A stretch of DNA of 12,893 nt from Mycobacterium sp. (GCA_023264755.1 JAHFVB010000003.1:1-12893); one strand, 5' to 3'; shown: positions 1-7,265, counted from the first letter of the stretch. Notes: generated by a model from the sequence alone, not told the origin. Numbers and translations are program-made.

Positions 1-138
1 TTCGCCAAGTCGGCGATCCTCAATGTCGATTCCTCCGACGTGGTCAAGCAGGGCGGCCCGCCATCGGGGGCGCACAGCGACATCTTCCACCCGGAGTTGG
101 CCTGGATCGTCGCGTCCGCGGCGCAGCTGACGGACTGA
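1..138 (+). CDS. C-terminal fragment of an unidentified protein
   Basis: The reading frame is open from the first base and ends at TGA 136-138, giving the last 45 residues of a protein that starts outside the window. The fragment begins FAKSAILNVD and ends VASAAQLTD. It contains a GAHSDIFHPELAW stretch followed by a short hydrophobic, probably helical end. A His near the C-terminus before a final helix would suit an alpha/beta hydrolase, but this is only a guess from shape; I do not recognise the family. Codon use is typical of the window (mostly G or C in third position), which supports real coding. The gene converges on the small secreted protein gene at 196-426, with 57 bases between the two stops. 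Confidence 0.6.
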   Translation, partial: FAKSAILNVDSSDVVKQGGPPSGAHSDIFHPELAWIVASAAQLTD

Positions 139-195
139 AGACCACGGCGTTGGCTGACGGCGTCAACCGTTGTCGGGCAGCTTGTTTCGCAAAGG

Positions 196-426
196 CTAGT
201 AGTGATGCCCACCGTTCTGGCCACCCGTGCTGGAACCGGACGAGCCGCCAGATGGGGCTTGGGTCATGTTCGGCGGTGGCGGAGTGTTGCATTGACCATC
301 GATGACGATCTGGCCTGGCTCGCAAACCGTGTTTCCAGGGTCGGCGATTGCGGCAGGTGCGCAGAGCATCCCAAACGCACCGATGGCGGCCAACAACGAC
401 GCGACTCTTACTCGTGGCAGGCGCAT
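196..426 (-). CDS. Small secreted protein with signal peptide
   Basis: This encodes a 76-residue protein with a clear Sec-type signal peptide: basic start (MRLPRVRVA), hydrophobic core to about residue 25, and a probable cut after APAAIA (residue 28), before Asp29. The mature part is only about 48 residues. It has two cysteines (35 and 46) in a CEPGQ-to-DGQC loop that could form one disulfide. A short proline run (PPPP) and a flexible Gly/Ser/Thr/Gln tail ending HHY follow. A purine-rich AAGGGGGGG stretch sits just upstream of the ATG as ribosome binding site. Small exported proteins of this style are common in mycobacteria, mostly without known function. The gene is divergent from the TetR gene at 699; the shared 427-698 region holds a dyad that could serve both. 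Confidence 0.78.
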   Translation of the reverse strand: MRLPRVRVASLLAAIGAFGMLCAPAAIADPGNTVCEPGQIVIDGQCNTPPPPNMTQAPSGGSSGSSTGGQNGGHHY

Positions 427-483
427 GGTGCACCCCCCCTTCCGTTCCAGAGGGGCTACAAGCTACGCCCTGAACCTTCGCTT

Positions 484-497
484 TGACAGGGGTGTCA
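484..497. promoter_or_regulatory. Candidate operator, TGACA-GGGG-TGTCA dyad
   Basis: A perfect dyad with 5-bp arms (TGACA and TGTCA) and a 4-bp GGGG spacer lies in the gap between the secreted-protein gene (minus) and the first TetR gene (plus). Short dyads of this kind between a TetR gene and a divergent neighbour are often the regulator's own binding site, so the TetR gene at 699 is the natural candidate. The preceding TTGACA (483-488) also resembles a -35 box, but no matching -10 lies 16-18 bases downstream. The assignment is inference from position and symmetry only. Confidence 0.35.
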
Positions 498-532
498 GTA
501 ACGGAGGCGAACGCTTCTCGTCGCTTGAATGT

Positions 533-538
533 TATGAT
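533..538 (+). promoter_or_regulatory. Possible -10 box of the first TetR gene
   Basis: TATGAT matches the TATAAT consensus at 5 of 6 positions in an otherwise GC-rich gap. It would start transcription near 545, leaving a leader of about 150 bases before the start at 699. No good -35 box is seen at the expected distance, which is not rare for actinobacterial promoters. The rest of the 427-698 gap shows no open frame I can support. Confidence 0.3.
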
Positions 539-698
539 TCGCGTCATTTACTAGCGCGTCGCCTCGATGCTCCAGAATGGAAGAACCGTAACCATGCGGC
601 AGCCTGACCGCCTCACGACAGCGGACACCGGTGCCACCGGGGCGTGGGCGACGGCAGCATGAAGCGCGCAGGTGGAGGTCCAGGTGGAGGTCATTGCC

Positions 699-1334
699 AT
701 GGCCGGGCGTGACCAGGAGCTGGCTTCGGAGCCCTCGCCGCCCGACGCGACGAGCGTCCGGATATTGGATGCAGTGATGCAGGTGCTGACCGACTTCGGT
801 TTCAAGAAGGCCACCGTAGAACTGGTGGCGAAAGCCGCTGGAGTCGCCCATACGACGGTCTATCGGCGCTGGCCGACCAGAGCTGACCTGTTTCTTGCCG
901 CGATTGTCCGGGAAGTTCACGCCGTCGCCGATGCGGCGTTCGCCGCCGTCGATGACGCTGCGACGTTCGATGACAAGGTGCTCGTCGCATTCGTCGAAGT
1001 GGTCTGGTCCGTGCACACGCACCCACTGATGGCGCGCGAACTGCGAACCGACCCGGAGCGCGCGCTGCCGTTGTTGACCACCGCGTCGGCGCCGCTCATG
1101 CCTGGGGCGCTCGCGTATGTGGCGCAGCGGCTGCGCGACATGGCAGCCGATAGTGGGGTGGGTCTCGACGATCCAGAGTCGCTGGCCGATGTCTTGTTGC
1201 GGCTGGCGCATTCCCTGGTACTGATGCCCAATCCCAGCCGTCCGCTGAGCCGCAAGCTCGACGTCGACGACTATGCCCGGCGCTACTTGACACCGCTGAC
1301 CCGAGCTGCGGTCACGACGAATATCGGCTCGTGA
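699..1334 (+). CDS. TetR/AcrR-family transcriptional regulator (first of three tandem TetR-type genes)
   Basis: A complete TetR regulator of 211 residues. The N-terminal DNA-binding domain spans about residues 18-65. Its helix-turn-helix is at about 39-58, including AAGVAHTTVYRRW, and is followed by the usual basic/acidic P-T-R-A-D-L start of helix 4. The remaining 145 residues form the helical ligand-binding and dimer domain, with a conserved-looking block DDPESLADVLLRLAHSLVL near 157-175. I chose ATG 699 because GGAGG at 686-690 is spaced 8 bases from it. An in-frame GTG at 672 would add nine residues but has no better ribosome site. The stop overlaps no gene, but a short frame begins 4 bases later and the second TetR-type gene starts 111 bases on, so the array is probably one operon. 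Targets are unknown; the divergent secreted protein gene and the operon itself are the obvious candidates. Confidence 0.9.
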   Translation: MAGRDQELASEPSPPDATSVRILDAVMQVLTDFGFKKATVELVAKAAGVAHTTVYRRWPTRADLFLAAIVREVHAVADAAFAAVDDAATFDDKVLVAFVEVVWSVHTHPLMARELRTDPERALPLLTTASAPLMPGALAYVAQRLRDMAADSGVGLDDPESLADVLLRLAHSLVLMPNPSRPLSRKLDVDDYARRYLTPLTRAAVTTNIGS

Positions 1335-1338
1335 GCTC

Positions 1339-1449
1339 ATGGAGCACGCGCAACAGTTCGGTGTTGCCGGCCTGATCTGGCGGCCCGACTGCTGCCGCGC
1401 CACGGCGGTCGTCTCCACGTTCGACGCTGACCCCGGGGCCGCGAGATGA
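1339..1449 (+). CDS. Possible 36-residue linking ORF
   Basis: The ATG lies 4 bases after the stop of the first TetR gene. The frame runs 36 codons and ends in TGA 1447-1449, sharing ATGA with the start of the second TetR-type gene. The product begins MEHAQQFGVAGLIW and contains an adjacent Cys-Cys pair. There is no Shine-Dalgarno sequence, so it would depend on reinitiation. It may encode no stable protein and act only to carry ribosomes to the next gene, or it may be a chance frame. I recognise no family. Confidence 0.25.
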   Translation: MEHAQQFGVAGLIWRPDCCRATAVVSTFDADPGAAR

Positions 1450-2093
1450 CCGCAACGCCAGGCGAGTTCGGTGCGCCCGGCGCACTGACACCGAGTTGCG
1501 TCGCGGAACGCATCCTCGCGGCGGCGTCAGACCTCTGCACCCTCGTCGGCGTCAAACGCACGACGATCACCGACATCGCTCGTTACGCCGACCTCGACGA
1601 CACGCTCATCCGCAGTCAATGGGAGACCGTGACCGACATCGTCGGCGCAGTCGTCATCCGCGACTTTCACGCCGGCATCGACCACACCGAGTCACGAATT
1701 CGCTCGCACGAGCAACTCCGTGACGTGATCGCTGAGGCATTCGCCGCCGCCTACTGGTTCCTCGACAGTCATCCCATCGTCGGGGGAGTGGTGCGCTCCG
1801 ATGCCGATACCCTCCTGCCGACGGCGACGGTGTCGATCACCGCGGTCGTCACGGCAGTTACGCGCTGGCTGGTCGACGTCGTGACGACGGCCGCGCGTCA
1901 GCGCGCCGGTCTGATCGTCGACGCGGAGCGGCTAGAAGAGGTAACCACTCGGCTGATTCAATCGATGTTGTTGGCGCCCAATGTTTCTGCGCCAACCGAC
2001 ACATTCGGGGCGGTCATCGGATACGCGGGACTGCGGTACGTGCCGTTGGTCTATGCCATGTGCCTGCCGGGCGCCGACGAGGCGCCATGTTGA
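1446..2093 (+). CDS. TetR-like protein with degenerate DNA-binding helix-turn-helix
   Basis: A 215-residue protein with the TetR layout. A first helix (ERILAAASDLCTLVGVKRTT, about 21-40) is followed by a helix-turn-helix-like segment at about 39-59 and an all-helical C-terminal domain. The start of the HTH (TTITDIARYADL) is acceptable. The recognition helix, however, reads DDTLIRSQWETVTDI where the first gene has AHTTVYRRWPTRADL: the Tyr and the basic residues are lost and only the Trp is aligned. The C-terminal half resembles that of the first gene in spacing, for example a helix with LDSHPIVGGVVRSD and a later RLIQSMLLAPN block. DNA binding may be weak or altered, or it may act through a partner. 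Its ATG overlaps the stop of the 36-codon frame, and no strong ribosome site is present. The stop lies 13 bases before the start chosen for the third gene. Confidence 0.8.
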   Translation: MTATPGEFGAPGALTPSCVAERILAAASDLCTLVGVKRTTITDIARYADLDDTLIRSQWETVTDIVGAVVIRDFHAGIDHTESRIRSHEQLRDVIAEAFAAAYWFLDSHPIVGGVVRSDADTLLPTATVSITAVVTAVTRWLVDVVTTAARQRAGLIVDAERLEEVTTRLIQSMLLAPNVSAPTDTFGAVIGYAGLRYVPLVYAMCLPGADEAPC

Positions 2094-2106
2094 ATCGCGA
2101 CGTGCG

Positions 2107-3147
2107 ATGACGGGACGTCATCGGAGGTGGATGCCGGCGCCGATGCCGGAGCCAGATCTGCTGGCGGCAGAGGTGACGGCGGTGATCGACTCGGCGCTGG
2201 ATGCGCGCGACGACCGCCGGGAGTTCGAAGGCGCAGTGCTGGATGCCTTCTCGGAGGTGATCTGGACATTGCAGCGCGATCACCGATTGGTGAGCTCGCA
2301 TTCTGCGCCCGAAACGGCCATGCCGGCAATGATGGCTGCGTCGACGGTGGCGCTGCCGGCACTCGTGGAGGCCACCACACTGCGCCTCGGTGCGCTCGCT
2401 GCGGCCACCGGGACTCGACTCGATGACCTCGAATCGTTGGCCGAGATCCTGGTGCGGTTGGCTCACGCTGTACTACTCGTCACCGGGGCCGGATCCGACA
2501 GCCGGAGCGATGTGGATGCCTACGTGCAACGACACGTGGCGCCCGTGGTGCGGTATGCCGTCAGCGGACGAGCGGCGCGCATCGACGGCGGCCCGGGGCT
2601 GCCGCGGGTGCGCCGGTTTCGCGGGGAGTTGTTGGTAGCCACGCTGATTGCGGCGATGATCGGTTCAGGGGGCTGGATGGCGGTTGCGTCGCGTTCGGCT
2701 CCACCTTCGGTGACGCCGACCAATGTCACCGGGACGGTGCCGGAGCCGAGCCAGGAGGTCACGCCGGTGAGTGCGATCTCGACTTCGGCGACCGCTGCGC
2801 AGCCGCACCCATCCGAGCCGCCGGCGGCGCAGTCACCGTCGATATCGACGCCCACGCAGGTGTCGCCGCTGCCAACGAGCACACTGACCACCGCCGATCG
2901 CACCGCATCAGATGGCTCTGGTGGACTTCCGCCGCGACCTGCGGGCGGGGCGCCGGGTGCTCCGCCTCCGACTCGGGTTCCTTCGACCGTAGGCGCTGGT
3001 GGCGCTCCCGCCGCAGGGGCGGGTCAGCCGGGCGCACCCGCAGCGCCGTCAGGTTCCTCGCCAGGCTCGGCTGGTGCCGGCCGCGCTGGGCCCAGCCACG
3101 CGGGTCCCGGCGCCGGTGGTGGCGGTCGTCCCAACGGACATCCGTAG
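2107..3147 (+). CDS. Membrane-anchored TetR ligand-binding domain lacking the DNA-binding domain, with Pro/Ser/Gly-rich tail
   Basis: A 346-residue protein of unusual build. Residues 1-8 (MTGRHRRW) align with the very end of a TetR recognition helix (HTTVYRRW in the gene at 699); the rest of the helix-turn-helix is absent. Residues about 17-155 align with the ligand-binding half of that same gene; compare LDDLESLAEILVRLAHAVLL (105-124) with LDDPESLADVLLRLAHSLVL. Next comes a basic stretch (RVRRFRGE, 167-174) and one hydrophobic segment (about 175-194), predicted to be a membrane helix with the TetR-like part in the cytoplasm. Residues 195-346 are low in complexity and rich in Pro, Ser, Thr, Ala and Gly, and would lie outside the membrane. 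Start choice is uncertain: ATG 2107 has no good ribosome site; in-frame GTG 2128 and ATG 2131 and 2143 also exist. It may be a signalling or sequestering partner of the two upstream proteins. An evolved remnant is the alternative. Confidence 0.75.
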   Translation: MTGRHRRWMPAPMPEPDLLAAEVTAVIDSALDARDDRREFEGAVLDAFSEVIWTLQRDHRLVSSHSAPETAMPAMMAASTVALPALVEATTLRLGALAAATGTRLDDLESLAEILVRLAHAVLLVTGAGSDSRSDVDAYVQRHVAPVVRYAVSGRAARIDGGPGLPRVRRFRGELLVATLIAAMIGSGGWMAVASRSAPPSVTPTNVTGTVPEPSQEVTPVSAISTSATAAQPHPSEPPAAQSPSISTPTQVSPLPTSTLTTADRTASDGSGGLPPRPAGGAPGAPPPTRVPSTVGAGGAPAAGAGQPGAPAAPSGSSPGSAGAGRAGPSHAGPGAGGGGRPNGHP

Positions 3148-3482
3148 CCGGCGCGATGTGACAATGCCTGCGGTCGTTACAGGTTGATTCGCGAATGGCG
3201 TTGTCGATCAAGATGACTCGGATTGTCGATGACCAAATGGCAACGATGCCTACGCGTTGCAGTCGGGACAATGGAGGAGACCGCCTCGCCACACGGGGGG
3301 TTGTGGCGAGGCGGTCACCGGAGCGCCGTTCTCGTTGCGGTCGCAGCCTCATCAGGGGGTGGGGGCCACGGCCTCTCACGAACGCTCGAACGCTACGATA
3401 TCACTATCTTCATAGCGCTGCCAAGGCGACGAGGAAACGACGTACGAGGCCCTCGCGCCAGCCGTGATGCGCGAGACTGCCG
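3148..3482. other. Convergent intergenic region
   Basis: This lies between the convergent TetR-array and tenA genes. It holds the strong hairpin at 3279-3316 and an 8-bp tandem duplication CGAACGCT CGAACGCT at 3379-3394. A single TGACCAAAT (3230-3238) matches one arm of the operator at 10225 but has no partner arm. Frames crossing the region are short and have poor codon use, so I call no gene. Confidence 0.6.
3279..3316. terminator. Strong perfect hairpin, likely terminator between convergent genes
   Basis: A perfect 15-bp stem (GACCGCCTCGCCACA at 3279-3293 pairing with 3302-3316) encloses an 8-base G-rich loop. It sits between the stops of the membrane-anchored TetR-like gene (3147) and tenA (3483), where a two-way terminator is expected. 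There is no T-run on either side. Hairpins without a T-run are common at actinobacterial gene ends, but that absence lowers confidence in intrinsic termination. Confidence 0.6.
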
Positions 3483-4178
3483 TCAGATTGGCCAGGTCTC
3501 TCGTCGGTGCGCGGCGTCGAAGAACATCCATTCGTAGCGGGCCGTGGTCACGAAGTGCGCGCGGGCGAGCGCTTCCTGCCCAGCGGTCAACGTCGGCCCG
3601 GTTTGGTCGGTCAGCTCGAGCACCTCGGCGACGGTGGTGGCGAAGTCCTCGCCGGAATAGCTGTCGATCCAGCGTTGATAGCGCTGATCGGGGGAGCCGC
3701 GCTCGAGGAGCGCGGTGCCGACGCGAGCGTAGATCCAGTAGCAGGGCAGGATCGCGGCCAAGCCGTCGGCGAAGCTGCCACCTCGGGTCGTCGCCAGCAG
3801 GTAGCTGGTGTACGCCAGCGTCGTAGGAGTCGGCGGGGTCGCTTCGATGCTGCTCGGGTCCAGGCCCAGTTCGGGCAGCAGGCTGCCGTGCAGGGCGAGT
3901 TCGACGTCATACACCTCGGCGGCGTGGCGGGAGAACATCGCAGTCGCCGACAGCCCAGGGGCCTTGGCTCCCACAATGTCCAATGCGCGAGCGTAGTCGC
4001 GCAGGTAGTGGACGTCCTGGGCGACATAGTGGGCGAAGGCAATCGGGTCGAGCGTGCCGTCGGTCAGACCCGTCACGAACGGATGCTTGAGGGTTGCGTC
4101 GAATATCGGCTCGATGTCTGCCCACAATCGAGCAGACCAGGGGGTGATGGAGCCGATGCTTGTCTCGCTGTGATTCAT
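3483..4178 (-). CDS. tenA: TenA-family protein, probable aminopyrimidine aminohydrolase (thiaminase II)
   Basis: A 231-residue protein of the usual TenA length (about 220-240). TenA enzymes hydrolyse aminopyrimidine breakdown products of thiamine, or thiamine itself, so that the pyrimidine can be reused. Family residues are visible in order: Tyr51 and Asp55 in FAHYVAQDVHYLRDY, Tyr123 in LAYTSYLLA, the catalytic Cys146 in ILPCYWIYARVG with Tyr150, Tyr174 in DSYSGEDF, and Glu216 in RYEWMFFDAA. The cysteine places it in the TenA_C type. An AAGG about 7 bases before the ATG can serve as ribosome site. No other thiamine gene is in the window and I see no TPP-riboswitch consensus upstream, so it is probably a lone salvage gene. 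It is divergent from the large LuxR regulator with about 230 bases between them. Confidence 0.9.
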   Translation of the reverse strand: MNHSETSIGSITPWSARLWADIEPIFDATLKHPFVTGLTDGTLDPIAFAHYVAQDVHYLRDYARALDIVGAKAPGLSATAMFSRHAAEVYDVELALHGSLLPELGLDPSSIEATPPTPTTLAYTSYLLATTRGGSFADGLAAILPCYWIYARVGTALLERGSPDQRYQRWIDSYSGEDFATTVAEVLELTDQTGPTLTAGQEALARAHFVTTARYEWMFFDAAHRRETWPI

Positions 4179-4325
4179 GTACCGGCCTTAATCGTCGATG
4201 TCGTCTACTGGTTTCGTTGCCTACGCTCTCGTACCACCCGACCGTAGTGGCATCGATGCGACAGATGCATGAAGGACGGTCCACGCCACGGGGCCGTGGT
4301 AAGCGCGGGCCACCGCCTGTGGAAT

Positions 4326-4343
4326 CGAGTAGTCCGCTACTCG
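4326..4343. repeat. Short dyad upstream of the LuxR-family gene
   Basis: CGAGTAG (4326-4332) and CTACTCG (4337-4343) form a perfect 7-bp inverted repeat around TCCG. It lies in the 4179-4406 gap between divergent tenA and the LuxR-family gene, about 65 bases before the latter. TTGACG (4349-4354) just downstream looks like a -35 box without a well-spaced -10. The dyad could be an operator or a small hairpin; position is the only support. Nothing else in the gap stands out. Confidence 0.3.
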
Positions 4344-4406
4344 GGCTGTTGACGGGGCGCGCGGCCTACGGTTCGTGACTAGTTTGCCAAGGTGCGGAGG
4401 GCGGTC

Positions 4407-7208
4407 GTGGTGATAACCGAGCTCAGGCGGGAGCCGACCCGTCGGACGGACTGGCGGTCGGCATCGGACTTCCTGGCGTCTGCTGCGGTCGGACCGAGCG
4501 CACTGGTGATCGAGGGCGAGGCCGGCATCGGCAAGACGACGTTCTGGTCGGCGGTGCTCGACCGCGCGGGAATGCTTGGTTTTGAGGTACTTTCGGCACG
4601 CCCGGCGGCAGCGGAATCGGTGTTGTCCTATGCCTCCTTGGCCGATTTGCTCGCCGGAGTGGATCCTTCGGTGTGGTCGGGTTTGCCGAGCCGGCAGTGT
4701 GACGCGATCGACCAAGTCCTGTTGCGGGCCAGTGTGCCTGAGAGTCCGACCGATCGGCGGCTGGTCTCCGCGGCCTTTCTCGCAGTCATCGATCGACTGG
4801 GCGAGCAGACGCCGATCATGTTGGCGATCGATGATCTGCAATGGTTGGATCCGTCGAGCACGCAGGTCTTGGCGTTCGCAGCACGACGGTTGTCGGGACG
4901 GATCGGGCTCGTTGCCGCGGTACGCGCCGACACCAACGGCGCTGCCGCGTCCTGGGTGCAGCTGTCGGCCGGGTCGGTCACTCGCATACGGCTCGGTCCG
5001 CTCCCTGTTGGTCAGTTGCATGCGGTGGTATCCGAGCAGCTCGGCCGTTCGTTCCCGCGGCCGACGATAGTGCGAATCTGCGAGGTGAGCGGCGGGAATC
5101 CCTTCTATGCAATTGAGTTGGCGCGCAGCCTTTCCGGCCACCGACCGGCCCAGGACATCGCGCTGCCGAACACGTTGTCAGAACTGGTCCGAGCGAGAGT
5201 CGGGGGGCTCGACCACAAGGTCCGCAACGCCCTGCTTGCGACTGCCTGTCTTGGAGCCCCGACGGTCGAAATAGTCGCCGAGGCCGTCGGTATGCGCGCA
5301 GACCATTTGGTCGAGCTACTGGAAGACGTTGAGGACAAGGGAATTATCGCGATCTCGGGCAATCGCCTTCATTTCGACCATCCGCTGCTGGCCCGGGGTG
5401 TCTACACCGATGCGAGCCCGGCTCAGCGGCGTACGCTGCATCGGCGGCTGGCGCAGGTCGTCGCTCAACCGGAGCTGCAAGCCAGGCATCTCGCACTTGC
5501 GGCCACCAGTGGCGACTCGACCACACTGCAGGCGCTCGACACCGCGGCGCGATCAGCTCGGATGCGCGGGGCCCCCGCTGCAGCCGCCGAACTGGTCGAG
5601 TTGGCGATCGGCCTCGGCGGTGACACACCGGAGCGTCGGATCATCTGTGCTAGAGAACATTTCGATGCTGGCGACCTGGGACGCGCTCGCGCCGTCCTTG
5701 AGCAGACGATTGCGCAGTTGGACGCCGGGAGTCTCCGTGCAGAGGCACTCACCGCGCTCGCCGTGATTCGCCTGTACGACGAGGGCTACCGGGAGGCAGC
5801 CAATCTGCTGAAACACGCCCTCGACGAGGCAGGTGAGCGACTCGAGTTGAGGGCGCCCCTGCTGGTGGCGTTGTCGTGGGCGCAGTTCAACGCAGGTCGG
5901 CTCGGCGAGGCTGTCGAGAGCGTGGACGAAGCCGTAGCGTGCGCCGAACGGCTAGGGGAGCCCAGCTGCCTGAATCAGGCTCTGAGCATGGGTGTCTTGA
6001 TGCGCTTCCTGCATGGCGATGGCTTCGATCAGACCACCATGCGACGTGCTCTGCAATTGGCCGAAACGTGTTGGTCCCACACGCCGATGCCGTTTCGGCC
6101 GAGAGTCCAGGCCGCGCTGCTGCACGCATTCACTGATCAGCTCCACGAGGCCCTCGCGCAGCTTCAGTCCATTCGCTGCGATGCGATCGCGAACGGCGAC
6201 GATGCGGACCTGGGGGTAGTCCTATTCCACCGCTTCCTGGTCGAGTGCTGGCTAGGGCACTTCTCGGAAGCCCACGTGGTGGCCGAGGACAACATCGAGC
6301 TCGCGATGCAGCACCGGAGCGGCCCGACGCTGGTTGGAGCCTTGACTGCCCGGGCCTGGCTTGCCGCTTATGCCGGGGAAGAATCCACCACCCGTCGATT
6401 GGTCGCCGAGGCGTTGGCGGCGAGTCAACGGAGCGGGGCCTTCCGGGTGGCTCAGTGGGCCATCAGAGCTCTGGGGTTTCTCGAGGTATCGCTCGGCAAC
6501 TACGAAGCGGCACTGGAGGTGCTGGAACCTTCGCTCATGGCAGTCGAGCTGGAGCCGAACGCGACGGAGATCGTGATGGCGTCCTTCGTCCCCGATGCCG
6601 TTGAGGCCCTTGTTCAGCTCGGGCGCATGGCCGATGCCGAGCCGTTGGTCGCGGCGCTGGAGCGCAATGGGCAGCGGCTGGACCGGGCGTGGATGTTGGC
6701 CATGGCAGGGCGCTGCCGCGCGATGGCATTGGCGGCGCGCGGCGACATCGTCGGCGCAAGCGAGGCGGTTGGACACGCCATGGAGCATCACGATCGCCTG
6801 ACAATGCCGTTCGAACGGGCCCGAACGCTGCTGCTGTTGGGTCAGTTGCAGCGTCGCCAGCGGAAGCGGGACACCGCGGTGGCAACCATCCGGGAAGCGC
6901 TGACGGTCTTCGAGGAACTGGACACTCCGTTGTGGATCGAGCGGGCGCGGATCGAACTGGAGCGTTCCAGTGTGGGCCGCAAACGCGGCACGGGGCTGAC
7001 CCCTGCCGAACAGCGGGTGGCAGAGCTGGCGGCTTCGGGCATGACCAACCGTGAAGTCGCGGCGAACCTGTTCATCAGCGCCAAAACGGTCGAGGCCAAT
7101 CTGGCGCGTGTCTACCGCAAACTGGGTATCCGCTCGCGCGCAGAACTCGGCCAGCACCTCGGGTCGGAAGCTACCGACAGTCGGCCTCGGCGCATCGCCC
7201 AGCGGTAA
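4407..7208 (+). CDS. Large ATP-binding LuxR-family (LAL/MalT-like) transcriptional regulator
   Basis: A 933-residue regulator. It opens with a P-loop ATPase: Walker A GEAGIGKT at about 37-44 and Walker B IMLAIDDLQW at about 137-146. A long helical middle of about 500 residues follows, with TPR-like character (many repeated A-L-E helices). It ends in a LuxR-type helix-turn-helix at about 863-915, including TPAEQRVAELAASGMTNREV and FISAKTVEANLARVYRKLGI. LAL proteins are ATP-dependent activators whose middle region senses an inducer or partner. The frame is open from GTG 4392, but GGAGG at 4396-4400 is well spaced only for GTG 4407 (6 bases) or GTG 4410 (9 bases), so I use 4407. No lesions are seen. 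Its target is not evident; the small gene downstream and tenA are the nearest candidates. Confidence 0.93.
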   Translation: MVITELRREPTRRTDWRSASDFLASAAVGPSALVIEGEAGIGKTTFWSAVLDRAGMLGFEVLSARPAAAESVLSYASLADLLAGVDPSVWSGLPSRQCDAIDQVLLRASVPESPTDRRLVSAAFLAVIDRLGEQTPIMLAIDDLQWLDPSSTQVLAFAARRLSGRIGLVAAVRADTNGAAASWVQLSAGSVTRIRLGPLPVGQLHAVVSEQLGRSFPRPTIVRICEVSGGNPFYAIELARSLSGHRPAQDIALPNTLSELVRARVGGLDHKVRNALLATACLGAPTVEIVAEAVGMRADHLVELLEDVEDKGIIAISGNRLHFDHPLLARGVYTDASPAQRRTLHRRLAQVVAQPELQARHLALAATSGDSTTLQALDTAARSARMRGAPAAAAELVELAIGLGGDTPERRIICAREHFDAGDLGRARAVLEQTIAQLDAGSLRAEALTALAVIRLYDEGYREAANLLKHALDEAGERLELRAPLLVALSWAQFNAGRLGEAVESVDEAVACAERLGEPSCLNQALSMGVLMRFLHGDGFDQTTMRRALQLAETCWSHTPMPFRPRVQAALLHAFTDQLHEALAQLQSIRCDAIANGDDADLGVVLFHRFLVECWLGHFSEAHVVAEDNIELAMQHRSGPTLVGALTARAWLAAYAGEESTTRRLVAEALAASQRSGAFRVAQWAIRALGFLEVSLGNYEAALEVLEPSLMAVELEPNATEIVMASFVPDAVEALVQLGRMADAEPLVAALERNGQRLDRAWMLAMAGRCRAMALAARGDIVGASEAVGHAMEHHDRLTMPFERARTLLLLGQLQRRQRKRDTAVATIREALTVFEELDTPLWIERARIELERSSVGRKRGTGLTPAEQRVAELAASGMTNREVAANLFISAKTVEANLARVYRKLGIRSRAELGQHLGSEATDSRPRRIAQR

Positions 7209-7240
7209 CTCACTCCACGTAAAGACTCACTGCAGCAGTC

Positions 7241-7265
7241 GATTCCACGGTCAGACGCTGGAATC
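7241..7265. terminator. Hairpin after the LuxR-family gene, possible terminator
   Basis: GATTCCA (7241-7247) and TGGAATC (7259-7265) form a perfect 7-bp stem with an 11-base loop, 33 bases after the LuxR-family stop. There is no T-run. It may end that transcript or be a protein-binding dyad; the stem is modest, so support is weak. Confidence 0.3.

Noticed and set aside
483..511. TTGACA as the -35 box of the first TetR gene
   Set aside because: No -10-like sequence lies 16-18 bases downstream. The bases are better explained as part of the TGACA-GGGG-TGTCA dyad.
495..1418. A 307-codon open frame on the minus strand across the first TetR gene
   Set aside because: It is the antisense of a clear TetR gene. 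Its product is Arg/Gln/His rich with no recognisable domain, as expected for an opposite-strand frame in high-GC DNA.
3230..3238. TGACCAAAT, identical to an arm of the TetR operator at 10225
   Set aside because: The second arm is missing, and a 9-base match can occur by chance. It is not placed near a promoter I can identify.
3507..4247. A 246-codon plus-strand frame opposite tenA
   Set aside because: The tenA frame carries the conserved Asp, Cys, Tyr and Glu residues; the opposite product shows no family features.
4179..4406. A TPP riboswitch before tenA
   Set aside because: I looked for the conserved CTGAGA and ACC...TGAACCTGA-type elements on the tenA strand and found neither.
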